Positions 42,101-50,038 of a stretch of 64,000 nucleotides of DNA are shown in pieces. The notes beneath the pieces were generated by a model, which did no database searches, was not told the origin of the DNA, and was given only the letters and a program-made list of their open reading frames with translations. A program made the position numbers and the translations under genes. Location of the stretch: contig NZ_VMNH01000004.1 in NCBI RefSeq assembly GCF_007625115.1, forward strand, positions 186,001 to 250,000, read 5' to 3'. Origin of the DNA: Sedimenticola selenatireducens. Its GTDB lineage: Bacteria > Pseudomonadota > Gammaproteobacteria > Chromatiales > Chromatiaceae. The stretch's first letter is position 1. The number at the start of each line of letters is the position of its first letter.

Positions 42101-42152
42101 TCGCCACATCATCACGCAAAGCCACCAAACTGTTAAAAGGGCGTTGTCATAA
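39105..42152 (+). CDS. Cache-HAMP-PAS-GGDEF-EAL protein, degenerate cyclase motif
   Basis: This 1015-residue membrane protein has TM1 (about 17-38), a double-Cache-like periplasmic domain (about 45-330), TM2 (about 342-362), HAMP (about 363-415), PAS (about 440-560), GGDEF (about 570-735) and EAL (about 750-1000). The cyclase signature is GSDEF and the inhibitory RxxD position reads PEGD, so cyclase activity is doubtful. All EAL motifs are intact (EALIRW, ELTESM, DDFGTG, AEGVET). The best guess is a c-di-GMP phosphodiesterase. The start codon is GTG at 39105, with a second GTG next to it, and no strong ribosome-binding site. It precedes the TSUP gene by 14 bp. Confidence 0.92.
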   Translation: MVSNPNIKPKSLRQTLLVRLSLFVTGTALLVCLGFIILGLLPIIDDIAEKEFNSAANNVVADLNALFNPTHALLKMSSEWIGDQAPDLDLPDRFNSYFQPLLKQIPQITSVVAGTTSGKGWLLLQQTDGVWRNRMTNIERWGDQHLMMMHHPDGSSTQEWTQLDYDARKRPWFISAQNNQTKQTVNWTAPYVFYSTRDPGITASIQKQLRNGDQLILGFDLTLRDLSNFTMKSKVGKQGMTLVLTDNELVLALPPQPETADSTEWLKRVLHPAVNLGIPAISDALKGWHEAGRELNNALSFNSENRRWLASVHPYTLGNQQFWVVTMAPADDFTPNWLPFVMLLAGGLIVLLATAFLIARKQAFSIASPLERLAAVSQRIGQLDFEAIPAVTSNIKEIQQLASTQDNMRKMLQQNQRALAEQSDRLQHQVDALQQAEANLRESNAYNKVLFSESRIPLLVLEPDTEIIVDCNLAAARIFHLADRASLLNKHFADISSPTQYDGFDSAESAKGHIKLAQLKGSHLFEWRYTYPDGKSWDAEVHLMDFAFESRPLLQASLLDITDRRATADEINKLAFYDTLTRLPNRRLFLDRLQQALSGSRKEHEGALLIIDLDDFKSLNDTMGHDKGDLLLQKFAQRLSECIPEGDTAARLGSDEFVVILKDLNGNSQDAATVAQGVAENIQALLQQPFDLAEQTYHATASIGIALFGNHMDTTAELLKRADLAMNQAKRHEQHNLCFFDPGIQDAVNSRMNLETDLRQAIQDNSFKLYYQPQVDHQGCIIGAEALIRWPHPTRGMVSPAEFIPAAEQIGLILPIGHWVLESACQQLVLWSKDSVLEKMTLAVNVSAVQFRKTDFVKQILAILDRTGANPKRLKLELTESMLLHDLEGIISKMATLKARGVLFSLDDFGTGYSSLSYLKRLPLDQLKIDQSFVRDLLTDPNDAAITSTIIALAHSLGLEVIAEGVETEAQHHFLTTQGCRAFQGYLFGKPGPVEQVLSRHIITQSHQTVKRALS

Positions 42153-42166
42153 GCATATCGCTAGAA

Positions 42167-42901
42167 TTGCTCGCACTTTTGGCGATAGTGGGGTTTACCG
42201 CCGGCTTTGTCAGCTCTATCGCTGGTGCGGGCGGAATGATCGCCCTGCCCGTCCTGTTAACGGTGGGCATGCCACCGCTCAATGCCCTGGCCACGAACAA
42301 ATTTCAGAGCGTATTCGGCACACTCTCGTCCACCATCAACTACTTCCGTAAAGGGCACATTGATTTCTCACGCCTCTATCCGGCAATGCTGTGGTCAGGT
42401 GTGGGGGCGGTAGCCGGGACGCTCACTGTACAAAACATCAACACGCAACTATTGCAGTCACTGATTCCCTATCTGTTGATCGTGATTGCGCTTTACTTTT
42501 GGATATCGCCAAGAGCTGATGATCATGATTCACACGCACGACTTGCATCGGGCACGTTCAACTGGTCTGTGGGGGGAGGCATCGGTTTTTACGGTGGATT
42601 CTTTGGTCCAGGCATTGGCTCTTTTTTTGCCTTCGCCTTTACCAGCCTGCTGGGATATAACATGCGCCGCGCAACCGCCAATACCAAACCGTTGGTGCTG
42701 GTCACTAATGCCACCTCACTTGTTATTTTTCTATGGGGTGGCCATGTTATCTGGAGTGCCGCACTGATCATGGCGCTCACCCAAATCATGGGTGCGCGCA
42801 TTGGCTCGAACATGGTGATTAAGCGTGGTGCTGCCTTGGTAAGACCCGCAATAATCATCGCCACCATCGCCATGGCGATTAAACTACTGGTCAGCGATTA
42901 A
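42167..42901 (+). CDS. TSUP family transporter (TauE/SafE)
   Basis: This protein of about 244 residues has roughly eight TM segments and the duplicated TauE/SafE motifs (GFVSSIAGAGGMIALPVLL near the start, GGFFGPGIGSFFAFAF in the second half). The family exports or imports sulfur-containing anions or organic acids; the substrate here is unknown. No ATG or GTG is in the open frame near the start. The TTG at 42167 is the only standard start, and the frame opens at 42137, so true initiation could be at a nonstandard codon or be coupled to the EAL gene just upstream. The end is convergent with an EamA gene. Confidence 0.85.
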   Translation: MLALLAIVGFTAGFVSSIAGAGGMIALPVLLTVGMPPLNALATNKFQSVFGTLSSTINYFRKGHIDFSRLYPAMLWSGVGAVAGTLTVQNINTQLLQSLIPYLLIVIALYFWISPRADDHDSHARLASGTFNWSVGGGIGFYGGFFGPGIGSFFAFAFTSLLGYNMRRATANTKPLVLVTNATSLVIFLWGGHVIWSAALIMALTQIMGARIGSNMVIKRGAALVRPAIIIATIAMAIKLLVSD

Positions 42902-42999
42902 ATTTCGCCCTGGAAAGAGCTATCCAACGATCATTACCAAACAGCATTCATATTCTACTTCAGCAATAATTGGCTGGCGTACTCAAATAGTCACCTAGC

Positions 43000-43929
43000 T
43001 TAATGGTCCTTGGCATATCTTGCCCTGAAAAACATCAACGAACGCAAGGCCATCTGCTTCGGCATAATGACCAACACATTGCCCATCACAACCAGCGCCA
43101 CACCACTGGCTGCCAATACGCTCCACTGATAACCTTCAAACAGAGTGGAGATACCCAGCGCTACCAGCGGAAAAAGAACCGTCGCATAGGCGGCCTTTTC
43201 TGGCCCTATACGCCCCAGAAGCGTCAGATAACTGCCAAAGGCCAGTACAGAACCAAACAATGCCAAATAGAGTATCGACAAGTTATAAGAAAGTGTATTT
43301 TCATAGACGAAAGGAAGACCTTGCCCGGCTGCAAAAAGAAACAGTATCACTGCGCCATAGGCCATGCCGAAGGCATTACCCTGAATGACGGGCAAGCGCT
43401 GGCGCTGATTTCTAGCAGATATCATATTGCCAAGCGATGCAATAAAGGTCCCTAAAATACTCAAGACAAGCCCCTTTACGGCCCCATCACTCTGCCGTAG
43501 ATTGGCGATCTCTGGCCAAAACACCAAGGCTATACCCAGTAATCCTATAACAGCTCCCGCTACCATTGAGGCGTCGATCGGTTTGCGGAAAAAGAGTGCG
43601 CTATTAACGATATTCATCAACACAATCGTCGAAAAAATAACCGCGATCAAGCCACTGGTAAGTTCGGCCGTGGCCCAGTAGAAGATCAAGTAATTGAGGC
43701 AAAACAGCATCAGCCCCTGCAGGGCCATCCAGAGATGCTGCCCTCTGTTAAAACGCATTGGCAACCCACGCAGGAGACACCAGGCGAACAGAATCACTGC
43801 AGCTATTGCAAAACGATAAGCGACAGAGAGTTCCGGGGGAACCGTACCCAACTGAAACTTGATGGCATACCAGGTAGAACCCCAGATAAATACCGCTGCA
43901 AAATAGAGACTGACTGAATGGGTGAGCAT
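43000..43929 (-). CDS. EamA/DMT family permease
   Basis: This 309-residue protein has ten predicted TMs in two EamA repeats (WGSTWYAIKFQLGTVPPEL starting the first, IGLLGIALVFWPEI and SLGNMISARN opening the second). Such proteins export metabolites such as amino acids. The substrate is unknown. It is divergent from the LysR gene at 44042, with 112 bp between, and may be its target. Confidence 0.9.
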   Translation of the reverse strand: MLTHSVSLYFAAVFIWGSTWYAIKFQLGTVPPELSVAYRFAIAAVILFAWCLLRGLPMRFNRGQHLWMALQGLMLFCLNYLIFYWATAELTSGLIAVIFSTIVLMNIVNSALFFRKPIDASMVAGAVIGLLGIALVFWPEIANLRQSDGAVKGLVLSILGTFIASLGNMISARNQRQRLPVIQGNAFGMAYGAVILFLFAAGQGLPFVYENTLSYNLSILYLALFGSVLAFGSYLTLLGRIGPEKAAYATVLFPLVALGISTLFEGYQWSVLAASGVALVVMGNVLVIMPKQMALRSLMFFRARYAKDH

Positions 43930-44041
43930 AACCTAATCCGCTTCCTGTGGACGGTAAACTTATTTTATACGCGCCTGTGATATATTATGAAAACGAATTA
44001 TCATAATCCCAACAATTAGATATCGTAATGACGGACGCCGC

Positions 44042-44911
44042 ATGAGCCGAGATATTGATATCAGCCTGATTCGCACATTTCTGGCTGTAGCCGAGAACAG
44101 CGGCATGACACGGGCCGCGCAAAGCCTGAATCTGACCCAAGGAGCAGTAAGCCAGCAGATTAAGCGCCTGGAGGCATTTTTTTCCAAGCCGTTGTTCGAC
44201 CGCCGACAGAAACAGATGCAACTGACGCCGGATGGAGAAAAGCTGGTTGCTAGTGCCAATCGTCTGCTGGCGCTGAACGATGAAGTGTTACAACTGATGC
44301 GCCAGCCAGAATTCACTGGCGAAATCTTGTTAGGCGTTCCGCCTGATATCGTGCGTCCGTTCCTGCCGCCGATTCTCCGCCGCTTCAATCGTGAGTACCC
44401 CAGTATACGGGTGACCCTGATCAGTGACGCCACACCCGTGCTACTGGAGATGTTAAAAAAGAAAGAGATTGATCTGACACTGACGACAGAATCGATCCAG
44501 GGTCGTCAGGAGGAGCATCTGCTTACCGATGCACTCGTGTGGATTGGCGCACCCAATGGTGAAGCCTGTCACCGCAATCCATTGCCTGTCGCACTGGGAC
44601 TTGAATCCTGCGGTTTTAGAGCCTCTGCAGCAGAAGCCCTTAATCGTGCAGGCTTAGAGTGGGTATCCATCTGTCAGGTTGGCAGCATCGAACCTGTTAT
44701 CGCTTCGTTGGAAGCAGATATGGCCATCGCCCCCTATATGTCTCAAGTTATTCCTGAGACTCTCAGCACGATCGAACCCGCCACTGGTCTACCCGCATTA
44801 CCCCGCTACTACATCAATCTGCGCATGCCGAATCAAGGCACACGTAAAATTGTTAAAGAGCTGGCGCAACAGATTCGCAACGGCTTCGCCATGCGCTATC
44901 CTGCCCCTTGA
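44042..44911 (+). CDS. LysR-family transcriptional regulator
   Basis: This 289-residue regulator has an N-terminal winged helix (about residues 5-65: MTRAAQSLNLTQGAVSQQIKRL) and a LysR effector domain opening EFTGEILLGVPPDIVRPF. It lies opposite the EamA permease gene with a short shared intergenic region, the standard arrangement for control of an exporter. The ATG at 44042 follows a GC-rich region. The effector is unknown. Confidence 0.92.
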   Translation: MSRDIDISLIRTFLAVAENSGMTRAAQSLNLTQGAVSQQIKRLEAFFSKPLFDRRQKQMQLTPDGEKLVASANRLLALNDEVLQLMRQPEFTGEILLGVPPDIVRPFLPPILRRFNREYPSIRVTLISDATPVLLEMLKKKEIDLTLTTESIQGRQEEHLLTDALVWIGAPNGEACHRNPLPVALGLESCGFRASAAEALNRAGLEWVSICQVGSIEPVIASLEADMAIAPYMSQVIPETLSTIEPATGLPALPRYYINLRMPNQGTRKIVKELAQQIRNGFAMRYPAP

Positions 44912-44971
44912 ATTGTTTACGTGGACTATGCTTTTGACAAGCCAACTACAAACAATTAAACGAGGGGCTGA

Positions 44972-45841
44972 ATGATTATTGCGGTCACTGGCGCCAGTGG
45001 TTTTGTCGGCACCCATCTCTGTCAAGCACTGACACAAACGGGGCATCAGCTCATCATGCTGGGACGTAATGATGTTCAACAAGATGCCACACAACTCGCC
45101 ACTCAACTAAAGGGCTGTCAAGCGGTGATCAACCTGGCGGGTGAAAACATTAGCCGACGCTGGACAGCTCACTATATGAAAGCCATTTATAGTAGTCGCG
45201 TGCTTACCACACGGACACTGGTCAGTGCGATGCGACTGATGGATGAGAAACCTACCTGCTTTATTTCCACATCGGCCATAGGCGCCTTTGACAGTGAGGG
45301 TGATTACGGTGAATCAGATCCACCGAATGCCACAGACTTTCTTGGTCGTCTCTCTCACGATTGGGAAGCAAGCGCCATGGAGGCGGAATCACTGGGTGTT
45401 CGCACCTTGATATTTCGCCTTGGCCTTGTACTGGGGCGCGATGGCGGTATGATGAAACAACTACTCCCACCCTTTCGACTGGGACTTGGCGGCCCTATAG
45501 GTGACGGAAGCCAACCCTTCTCATGGATACATATCGACGATCTGGTCGGTGCCTACTTGCTGGCGCTTGGGCGAATGGAGATGTCGGGCGTCTATCATCT
45601 CTGCGCACCCGATACGACAACCAATCGCCAGTTCACTAAAACACTGGGGAGGGTGCTGCATCGGCCTACCCTGTTTCCAGTACCCAAGCTGTTACTGCAA
45701 CTACTCTTTGGAAAAGGGGCCGAGGTAATGACATCAGGTCAAACATTGCATTCAGAGCGATTAAGTAGTGCCGGCTTTAACTTCAAATATGAAACAGTGG
45801 AGCAGGCTCTCATTGAGATCACAGGGAGTAAACCCGCATGA
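44972..45841 (+). CDS. SDR epimerase, TIGR01777 family (YfcH-like)
   Basis: This 289-residue protein has a Rossmann fold (IAVTGASGFVGTHLCQAL, the GxxGxxG motif) and the C-terminal DUF1731 segment (VPKLLLQLLFGKGAEVMTSGQ ... SAGFNFKYETVEQAL). That combination is the TIGR01777 / YfcH family of short-chain dehydrogenases of unknown substrate. Its stop overlaps the next start in an ATGA. GAGGGGCTGA precedes the ATG. Confidence 0.93.
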   Translation: MIIAVTGASGFVGTHLCQALTQTGHQLIMLGRNDVQQDATQLATQLKGCQAVINLAGENISRRWTAHYMKAIYSSRVLTTRTLVSAMRLMDEKPTCFISTSAIGAFDSEGDYGESDPPNATDFLGRLSHDWEASAMEAESLGVRTLIFRLGLVLGRDGGMMKQLLPPFRLGLGGPIGDGSQPFSWIHIDDLVGAYLLALGRMEMSGVYHLCAPDTTTNRQFTKTLGRVLHRPTLFPVPKLLLQLLFGKGAEVMTSGQTLHSERLSSAGFNFKYETVEQALIEITGSKPA

Positions 45842-46800
45842 GTATAAAAACATTCCCCAAGGTGACTATTGGTATCAGCACTTGTCTGCTGGGAGAAAAC
45901 GTCCGCTACGATGGTGGGCACAAGCGAGACCGCTTTATCACAGATACACTTGCAAAATACATGACATTTCAACCGGTCTGTCCTGAGATGGGCAGCGGCA
46001 TGTCCACGCCAAGACCACCCATAAGATTAGCGGGTAATCCAGAAGACCCAAAAGTGTTAGGCGTAGACGACCCTACAAGGGATGTTACCCATCAAATAGA
46101 ACGCTACTCAAAACGTCAGGTTAAACAGCTCGGTGATATCAGCGGCTATATCCTGAAAAAAGATTCACCGAGCTGCGGTATGACTCGTGTCAAAGTCTAT
46201 CCACTCAAAGGGGGGGCAGCCGAGCGCAAGGGCGTGGGCGTCTTTGCCCGATATCTACTGAATCAACATCCACATCTGCCGGTTGAAGATGAGGGCCGAC
46301 TGAATGATCCCGTATTACGTGAAAATTTTATAACCCGCATATTTGTCTATCGGCACTGGCAGGATCTAATCAATGATGGACTCACTCCAGCAGCACTCAT
46401 TGATTTCCATGCACAACATAAATACCTGGTCATGGCCCACTCACAGGCCGCCTATAAACGCATGGGACAACTGTTATCCCATGTTCCAAAAAGTGCACTC
46501 AAATCAGTCAGCGAGCAATACATCGATGAGTTAATGACGGCACTGAAACGTCCTGTCAATAAAAAGGGGCATACCAACGTTCTGCAACACATCATGGGCT
46601 ATTTGAAACGCAATATTGACAGTGATGACAAGGATGAACTGGTGACCAGCATTGAACGTTATCGAACAGGAGAGATACCGTTAGTAGTGCCTATTACACT
46701 ACTCAATCACTATTTCCGCAGACACCCAGACCCTTACATCAATAAGCAGGTTTACCTGCAACCTCATCCGGAAAAACTGGGACTCAGGAACAACCTATAA
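45838..46800 (+). CDS. DUF523-DUF1722 protein (YbgA-like)
   Basis: This 320-residue protein has an N-terminal DUF523 domain (about 8-165: GISTCLLGENVRYDGGHKRD; KKDSPSCGMTRVK) and a C-terminal DUF1722 domain (about 185-310: FHAQHKYLVMAHSQAAYK; RYRTGEIPLVVPITLLNHYF). The conserved Cys in STCLLG and PSCG suggest a metal or Fe-S site. Function unknown. It is translationally coupled to the YfcH-like epimerase, a pairing seen in gammaproteobacteria. Convergent with the EamA gene 71 bp away. Confidence 0.93.
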   Translation: MSIKTFPKVTIGISTCLLGENVRYDGGHKRDRFITDTLAKYMTFQPVCPEMGSGMSTPRPPIRLAGNPEDPKVLGVDDPTRDVTHQIERYSKRQVKQLGDISGYILKKDSPSCGMTRVKVYPLKGGAAERKGVGVFARYLLNQHPHLPVEDEGRLNDPVLRENFITRIFVYRHWQDLINDGLTPAALIDFHAQHKYLVMAHSQAAYKRMGQLLSHVPKSALKSVSEQYIDELMTALKRPVNKKGHTNVLQHIMGYLKRNIDSDDKDELVTSIERYRTGEIPLVVPITLLNHYFRRHPDPYINKQVYLQPHPEKLGLRNNL

Positions 46801-46871
46801 GACCCGTTATAAAAAACTCATAATCAGCCTTATTCAGCAAGTACAGATGATTGGGGTCGACAACTAAATCG

Positions 46872-47759
46872 TTATCGCCGATTCACTAAATAGATGCCCA
46901 CACCCACACAGATCAGGGCAAGCAAAAGCGACAGCGTCAGTGGCTCATCCAACAACAGACCACCGGCCAGTACACCGAAGATTGGTGTCAAAAAAGTAAA
47001 GGCAGAGAGTCGGCCAGCGGGATAGTGTCGTACCAACCAGAACCAGGTGAGATATGTAACGAAGCTCACCCAAACCATTTGAAACAGTAGACTGCCAATA
47101 ACCAAGGGCGTTAGCGCCCCTACACTCGGTTCATTCGCAAGCCAGGAGACCCCTAATATCAACACAGCAGAAACCGACAGTTGATAGAGGAGCGTTTTGC
47201 TAGGCGCCAGTTGATTGAGGCTGCTGGCTTTGATCACGACCGTGGTAGCGCCCCACATAATCGCCGCCACAATCAGCATCAGATCCCCTGTTAGCATCAC
47301 CTTGCTTGGCAGGATCAGGGCATCACCGAAGATAATGAGTACCCCGGAGAAGGCTGCAATAAGCCCCACGACCTGAATAACGCGTAACCGTTCACCTGGA
47401 ATAAACAGATGTGCACCTATGGCAACCACAAAGGGCGCCATGTAGAGGAAGATGACTGCACGCGAGGCCGAGGTATACTGTAGCCCCAGAAATATCAGCA
47501 GAAACTCACCGCCAAATAGCAGGCCGGCTAATAACCCCCACCAACCAGAGCCATCACGCTCTAACACCGGCACACGGCGCAGCCCCATCCAGATCAGAAT
47601 TAACAGCGTAGCACCCAGCGAACGAATGCCCGCTTGGAAGAAGGGTGGTATCGCTACACTGGCTACCTTGATCGCTACCTGCTGCAATCCCCAGCTGGCA
47701 CAGAGGACAACCAGCAACACCATGGCCAAAAGATCAAGATGGGACTTGCGTTCAAGCAT
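46872..47759 (-). CDS. EamA/DMT family permease
   Basis: This protein of about 295 residues has ten TMs in two EamA repeats (LLVVLCASWGLQQVAIKVAS; MLIVAAIMWGATTVVIKASS). It is a predicted metabolite exporter of unknown substrate. I use the ATG at 47759; a TTG nine codons upstream is in frame. It lies 45 bp after the LysE gene on the same strand, so both probably form an exporter operon. Confidence 0.9.
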   Translation of the reverse strand: MLERKSHLDLLAMVLLVVLCASWGLQQVAIKVASVAIPPFFQAGIRSLGATLLILIWMGLRRVPVLERDGSGWWGLLAGLLFGGEFLLIFLGLQYTSASRAVIFLYMAPFVVAIGAHLFIPGERLRVIQVVGLIAAFSGVLIIFGDALILPSKVMLTGDLMLIVAAIMWGATTVVIKASSLNQLAPSKTLLYQLSVSAVLILGVSWLANEPSVGALTPLVIGSLLFQMVWVSFVTYLTWFWLVRHYPAGRLSAFTFLTPIFGVLAGGLLLDEPLTLSLLLALICVGVGIYLVNRR

Positions 47760-47804
47760 CGATTGAAGGTCTATTGCTGAGAACAATACTTAAAATAACG
47801 AGGA

Positions 47805-48422
47805 TCAGTGACGCAGACCAATATAGGCACCTGCCGCCATCATAATAGAACCAGCCACCCGATTGAGGCCACGCATCGCCCGCTCAGAACGGAATTTTTT
47901 ACGCGCCCAGGAGGCACTCACCGCAATCAGCATCAAGCCCAACATCAAACCGACAAGCGTGATTACAGAAGCTAACGCAATATCCTGTGAGGAGAGTACC
48001 GTTAGATCCATAAAAGTCGGCAGGAAGGCGATATAAAACAAAATTACCTTAGGATTGGATGCCGAAATTAAAAAGCCCTGCACAAAACTCATCAACTGAT
48101 TAATTGATTTCACCTCGGCCGCCTCCTGCTCCAGTGTTGGCCGAGTTCGCCACATCTTCCAGCCGAGGTAAAGCAGGTAAAGGGCACCGACAACGCGTAT
48201 CACGGTGAACAGACCGCTCCAATGCTCCGCAATGGCGGCCAATCCGAAACAGGCCAGGATCAGATAGATGATGTCGCTGACCGACATCCCCAGCGCCAGT
48301 GTAAAGCAGGCCGCAGCCCCTTCCGTCATGGCACGCGCCAGAATAGCGAACACGCCAGGACCCGGGGTGATCGAAAATATGAAAATGGCCAAAAAGAAGG
48401 CCAGTGCACTTTCAGTGGACAT
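47805..48422 (-). CDS. LysE/RhtB family exporter
   Basis: This 205-residue protein has about six TMs and the LysE opening FSITPGPGVFAILARAMTEG, followed by FLISASNPKVILFYIAFLPTF, the second family motif. It should export an amino acid or related compound. The ATG at 48422 is well placed. Likely transcribed with the EamA gene downstream. Confidence 0.92.
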   Translation of the reverse strand: MSTESALAFFLAIFIFSITPGPGVFAILARAMTEGAAACFTLALGMSVSDIIYLILACFGLAAIAEHWSGLFTVIRVVGALYLLYLGWKMWRTRPTLEQEAAEVKSINQLMSFVQGFLISASNPKVILFYIAFLPTFMDLTVLSSQDIALASVITLVGLMLGLMLIAVSASWARKKFRSERAMRGLNRVAGSIMMAAGAYIGLRH

Positions 48423-48629
48423 GCGCCAAAAATACTCTATAGGTTACCTACTATCGTAGTTTTCATAATACGTCATCACACGGCTAATATGCACGCTTTT
48501 GCACACTGTTCGTTATCATTCTTTTCAGTTACAGATGAAATTATCCCCTACCTCAACTGAGTTATTTGAAGACAAAAGGTAGTGTAATATGAAACGAGAT
48601 TAATGCAGCCAAACCTGAGAGCATAAACA

Positions 48630-49862
48630 ATGACCACAGAAAGCCTCCTTCCAAAAGTCACATCATGGAGAACTCCCCTGCTGGTTATTGTGGCTGGCTG
48701 CATCATCGCCATGATCGGCTTCGGCATCCGTTCCGTTTTTGGTCTGTTTCTTGAACCTATGACCACTGCGCATGGCTGGAGCCGCGAAACTTTTGCGATC
48801 GCCATGGCCATTCAGAATCTGCTCTGGGGTATTGGCGTACCCATCGCAGGAGCCCTGGCTGATCGTTATGGCCCGATGCGAGTACTCTCTGTTGGCGCAG
48901 TCATCTACGGACTGGGCGTCTGGGGTATGGCCGTCACTGATAGCAGTATGGGATTGCATCTGTTTGGCGGCCTACTCACTGGCCTGGGTATCGCCTTTAC
49001 GGCTTTCTCGCTTGCCCTCGCAGCCATGGCCAAGGTAGTGGGTCCAGAACGGCGTACGCTGGTACTTGGACTTGGTACTGCAGCAGGTTCATTGGGACAG
49101 GTAATTTTCTCACCACTGGGTCAGCAGTTCATCGCGAATTATGGCTGGCAGTCCGCACTGATGATCCTTGCCGCCACGGCCCTGTTGATTATTCCCCTGT
49201 CGCTCTGCCTGCCAAATAATCAGACGCATACCGGTGAAGCCGCGTGTGATCAAACCCTCAATGAAGCCCTACGTGAAGCAATGGGACACCGGGGCTTTGT
49301 GCTTCTCACCGTCGGCTTCTTTGTCTGTGGCTTCCATGTGGCGTTCATTACGGTACACTTTCCTTCTTATGTTAAAGACCTGGGTCTCGCGCCCGAGGTC
49401 GGTGCCTATGCCCTCTCCATCATCGGTCTGTTTAATATCGCCGGGTCCTTTCTCTCTGGAGCCGCCGGTACCCGCTGGAGTAAGAAAAGTGGCTTAGCCT
49501 TCATCTATTTCACCCGCGCCATCGTTATCACCGCACTGCTACTTGCACCCAAAACGCCAATGACCATCTATCTGTTTGCCGCTGCGATGGGGATACTCTG
49601 GCTCTCCACTGTTCCCCTGACGTCCGGTATCGTTGCCCAGGTATTTGGTGTTCGCTACATGGCCACGCTCTTTGGAATCGTCTTTTTCAGTCACCAGATC
49701 GGCAGCTTCCTTGGGGTCTGGCTGGGCGGCCGTCTCTATGACACCACCGGCACCTATGATGCAATCTGGTGGGCAGGTGTGATTCTGGGACTCGTTGCGG
49801 CCTTTATCCATCTACCGATCAATGAACACCCCCTGCCCAGGCTGGCTGTCGAGTCCAGGTAA
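48630..49862 (+). CDS. MFS transporter
   Basis: This 410-residue protein has 12 predicted TMs and the MFS loop motif between TM2 and TM3 (GALADRYGPMRVL). The opening GFGIRSVFGLFLEPMTTAHGWSRETF resembles the oxalate/formate or monocarboxylate-like MFS group. The substrate is unknown. It is divergent from lysE and lies 176 bp before glcB, so a carboxylate transport role is only a guess. Confidence 0.9.
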   Translation: MTTESLLPKVTSWRTPLLVIVAGCIIAMIGFGIRSVFGLFLEPMTTAHGWSRETFAIAMAIQNLLWGIGVPIAGALADRYGPMRVLSVGAVIYGLGVWGMAVTDSSMGLHLFGGLLTGLGIAFTAFSLALAAMAKVVGPERRTLVLGLGTAAGSLGQVIFSPLGQQFIANYGWQSALMILAATALLIIPLSLCLPNNQTHTGEAACDQTLNEALREAMGHRGFVLLTVGFFVCGFHVAFITVHFPSYVKDLGLAPEVGAYALSIIGLFNIAGSFLSGAAGTRWSKKSGLAFIYFTRAIVITALLLAPKTPMTIYLFAAAMGILWLSTVPLTSGIVAQVFGVRYMATLFGIVFFSHQIGSFLGVWLGGRLYDTTGTYDAIWWAGVILGLVAAFIHLPINEHPLPRLAVESR

Positions 49863-50038
49863 CGACAATCCCAGGTTATTTTTAGGGGTACATTCCATAT
49901 ATGAATTTGATAGACTGATTATTTACCGTTATTTCCAGTTCCGGCAAACATATCCACAAAACGCGGCGAATCTCTTTTCGCGGTGCCGGCACGGATAGTG
50001 GGTTTATATTTGTATCACAACTGCAAGAAGGGCAATTC

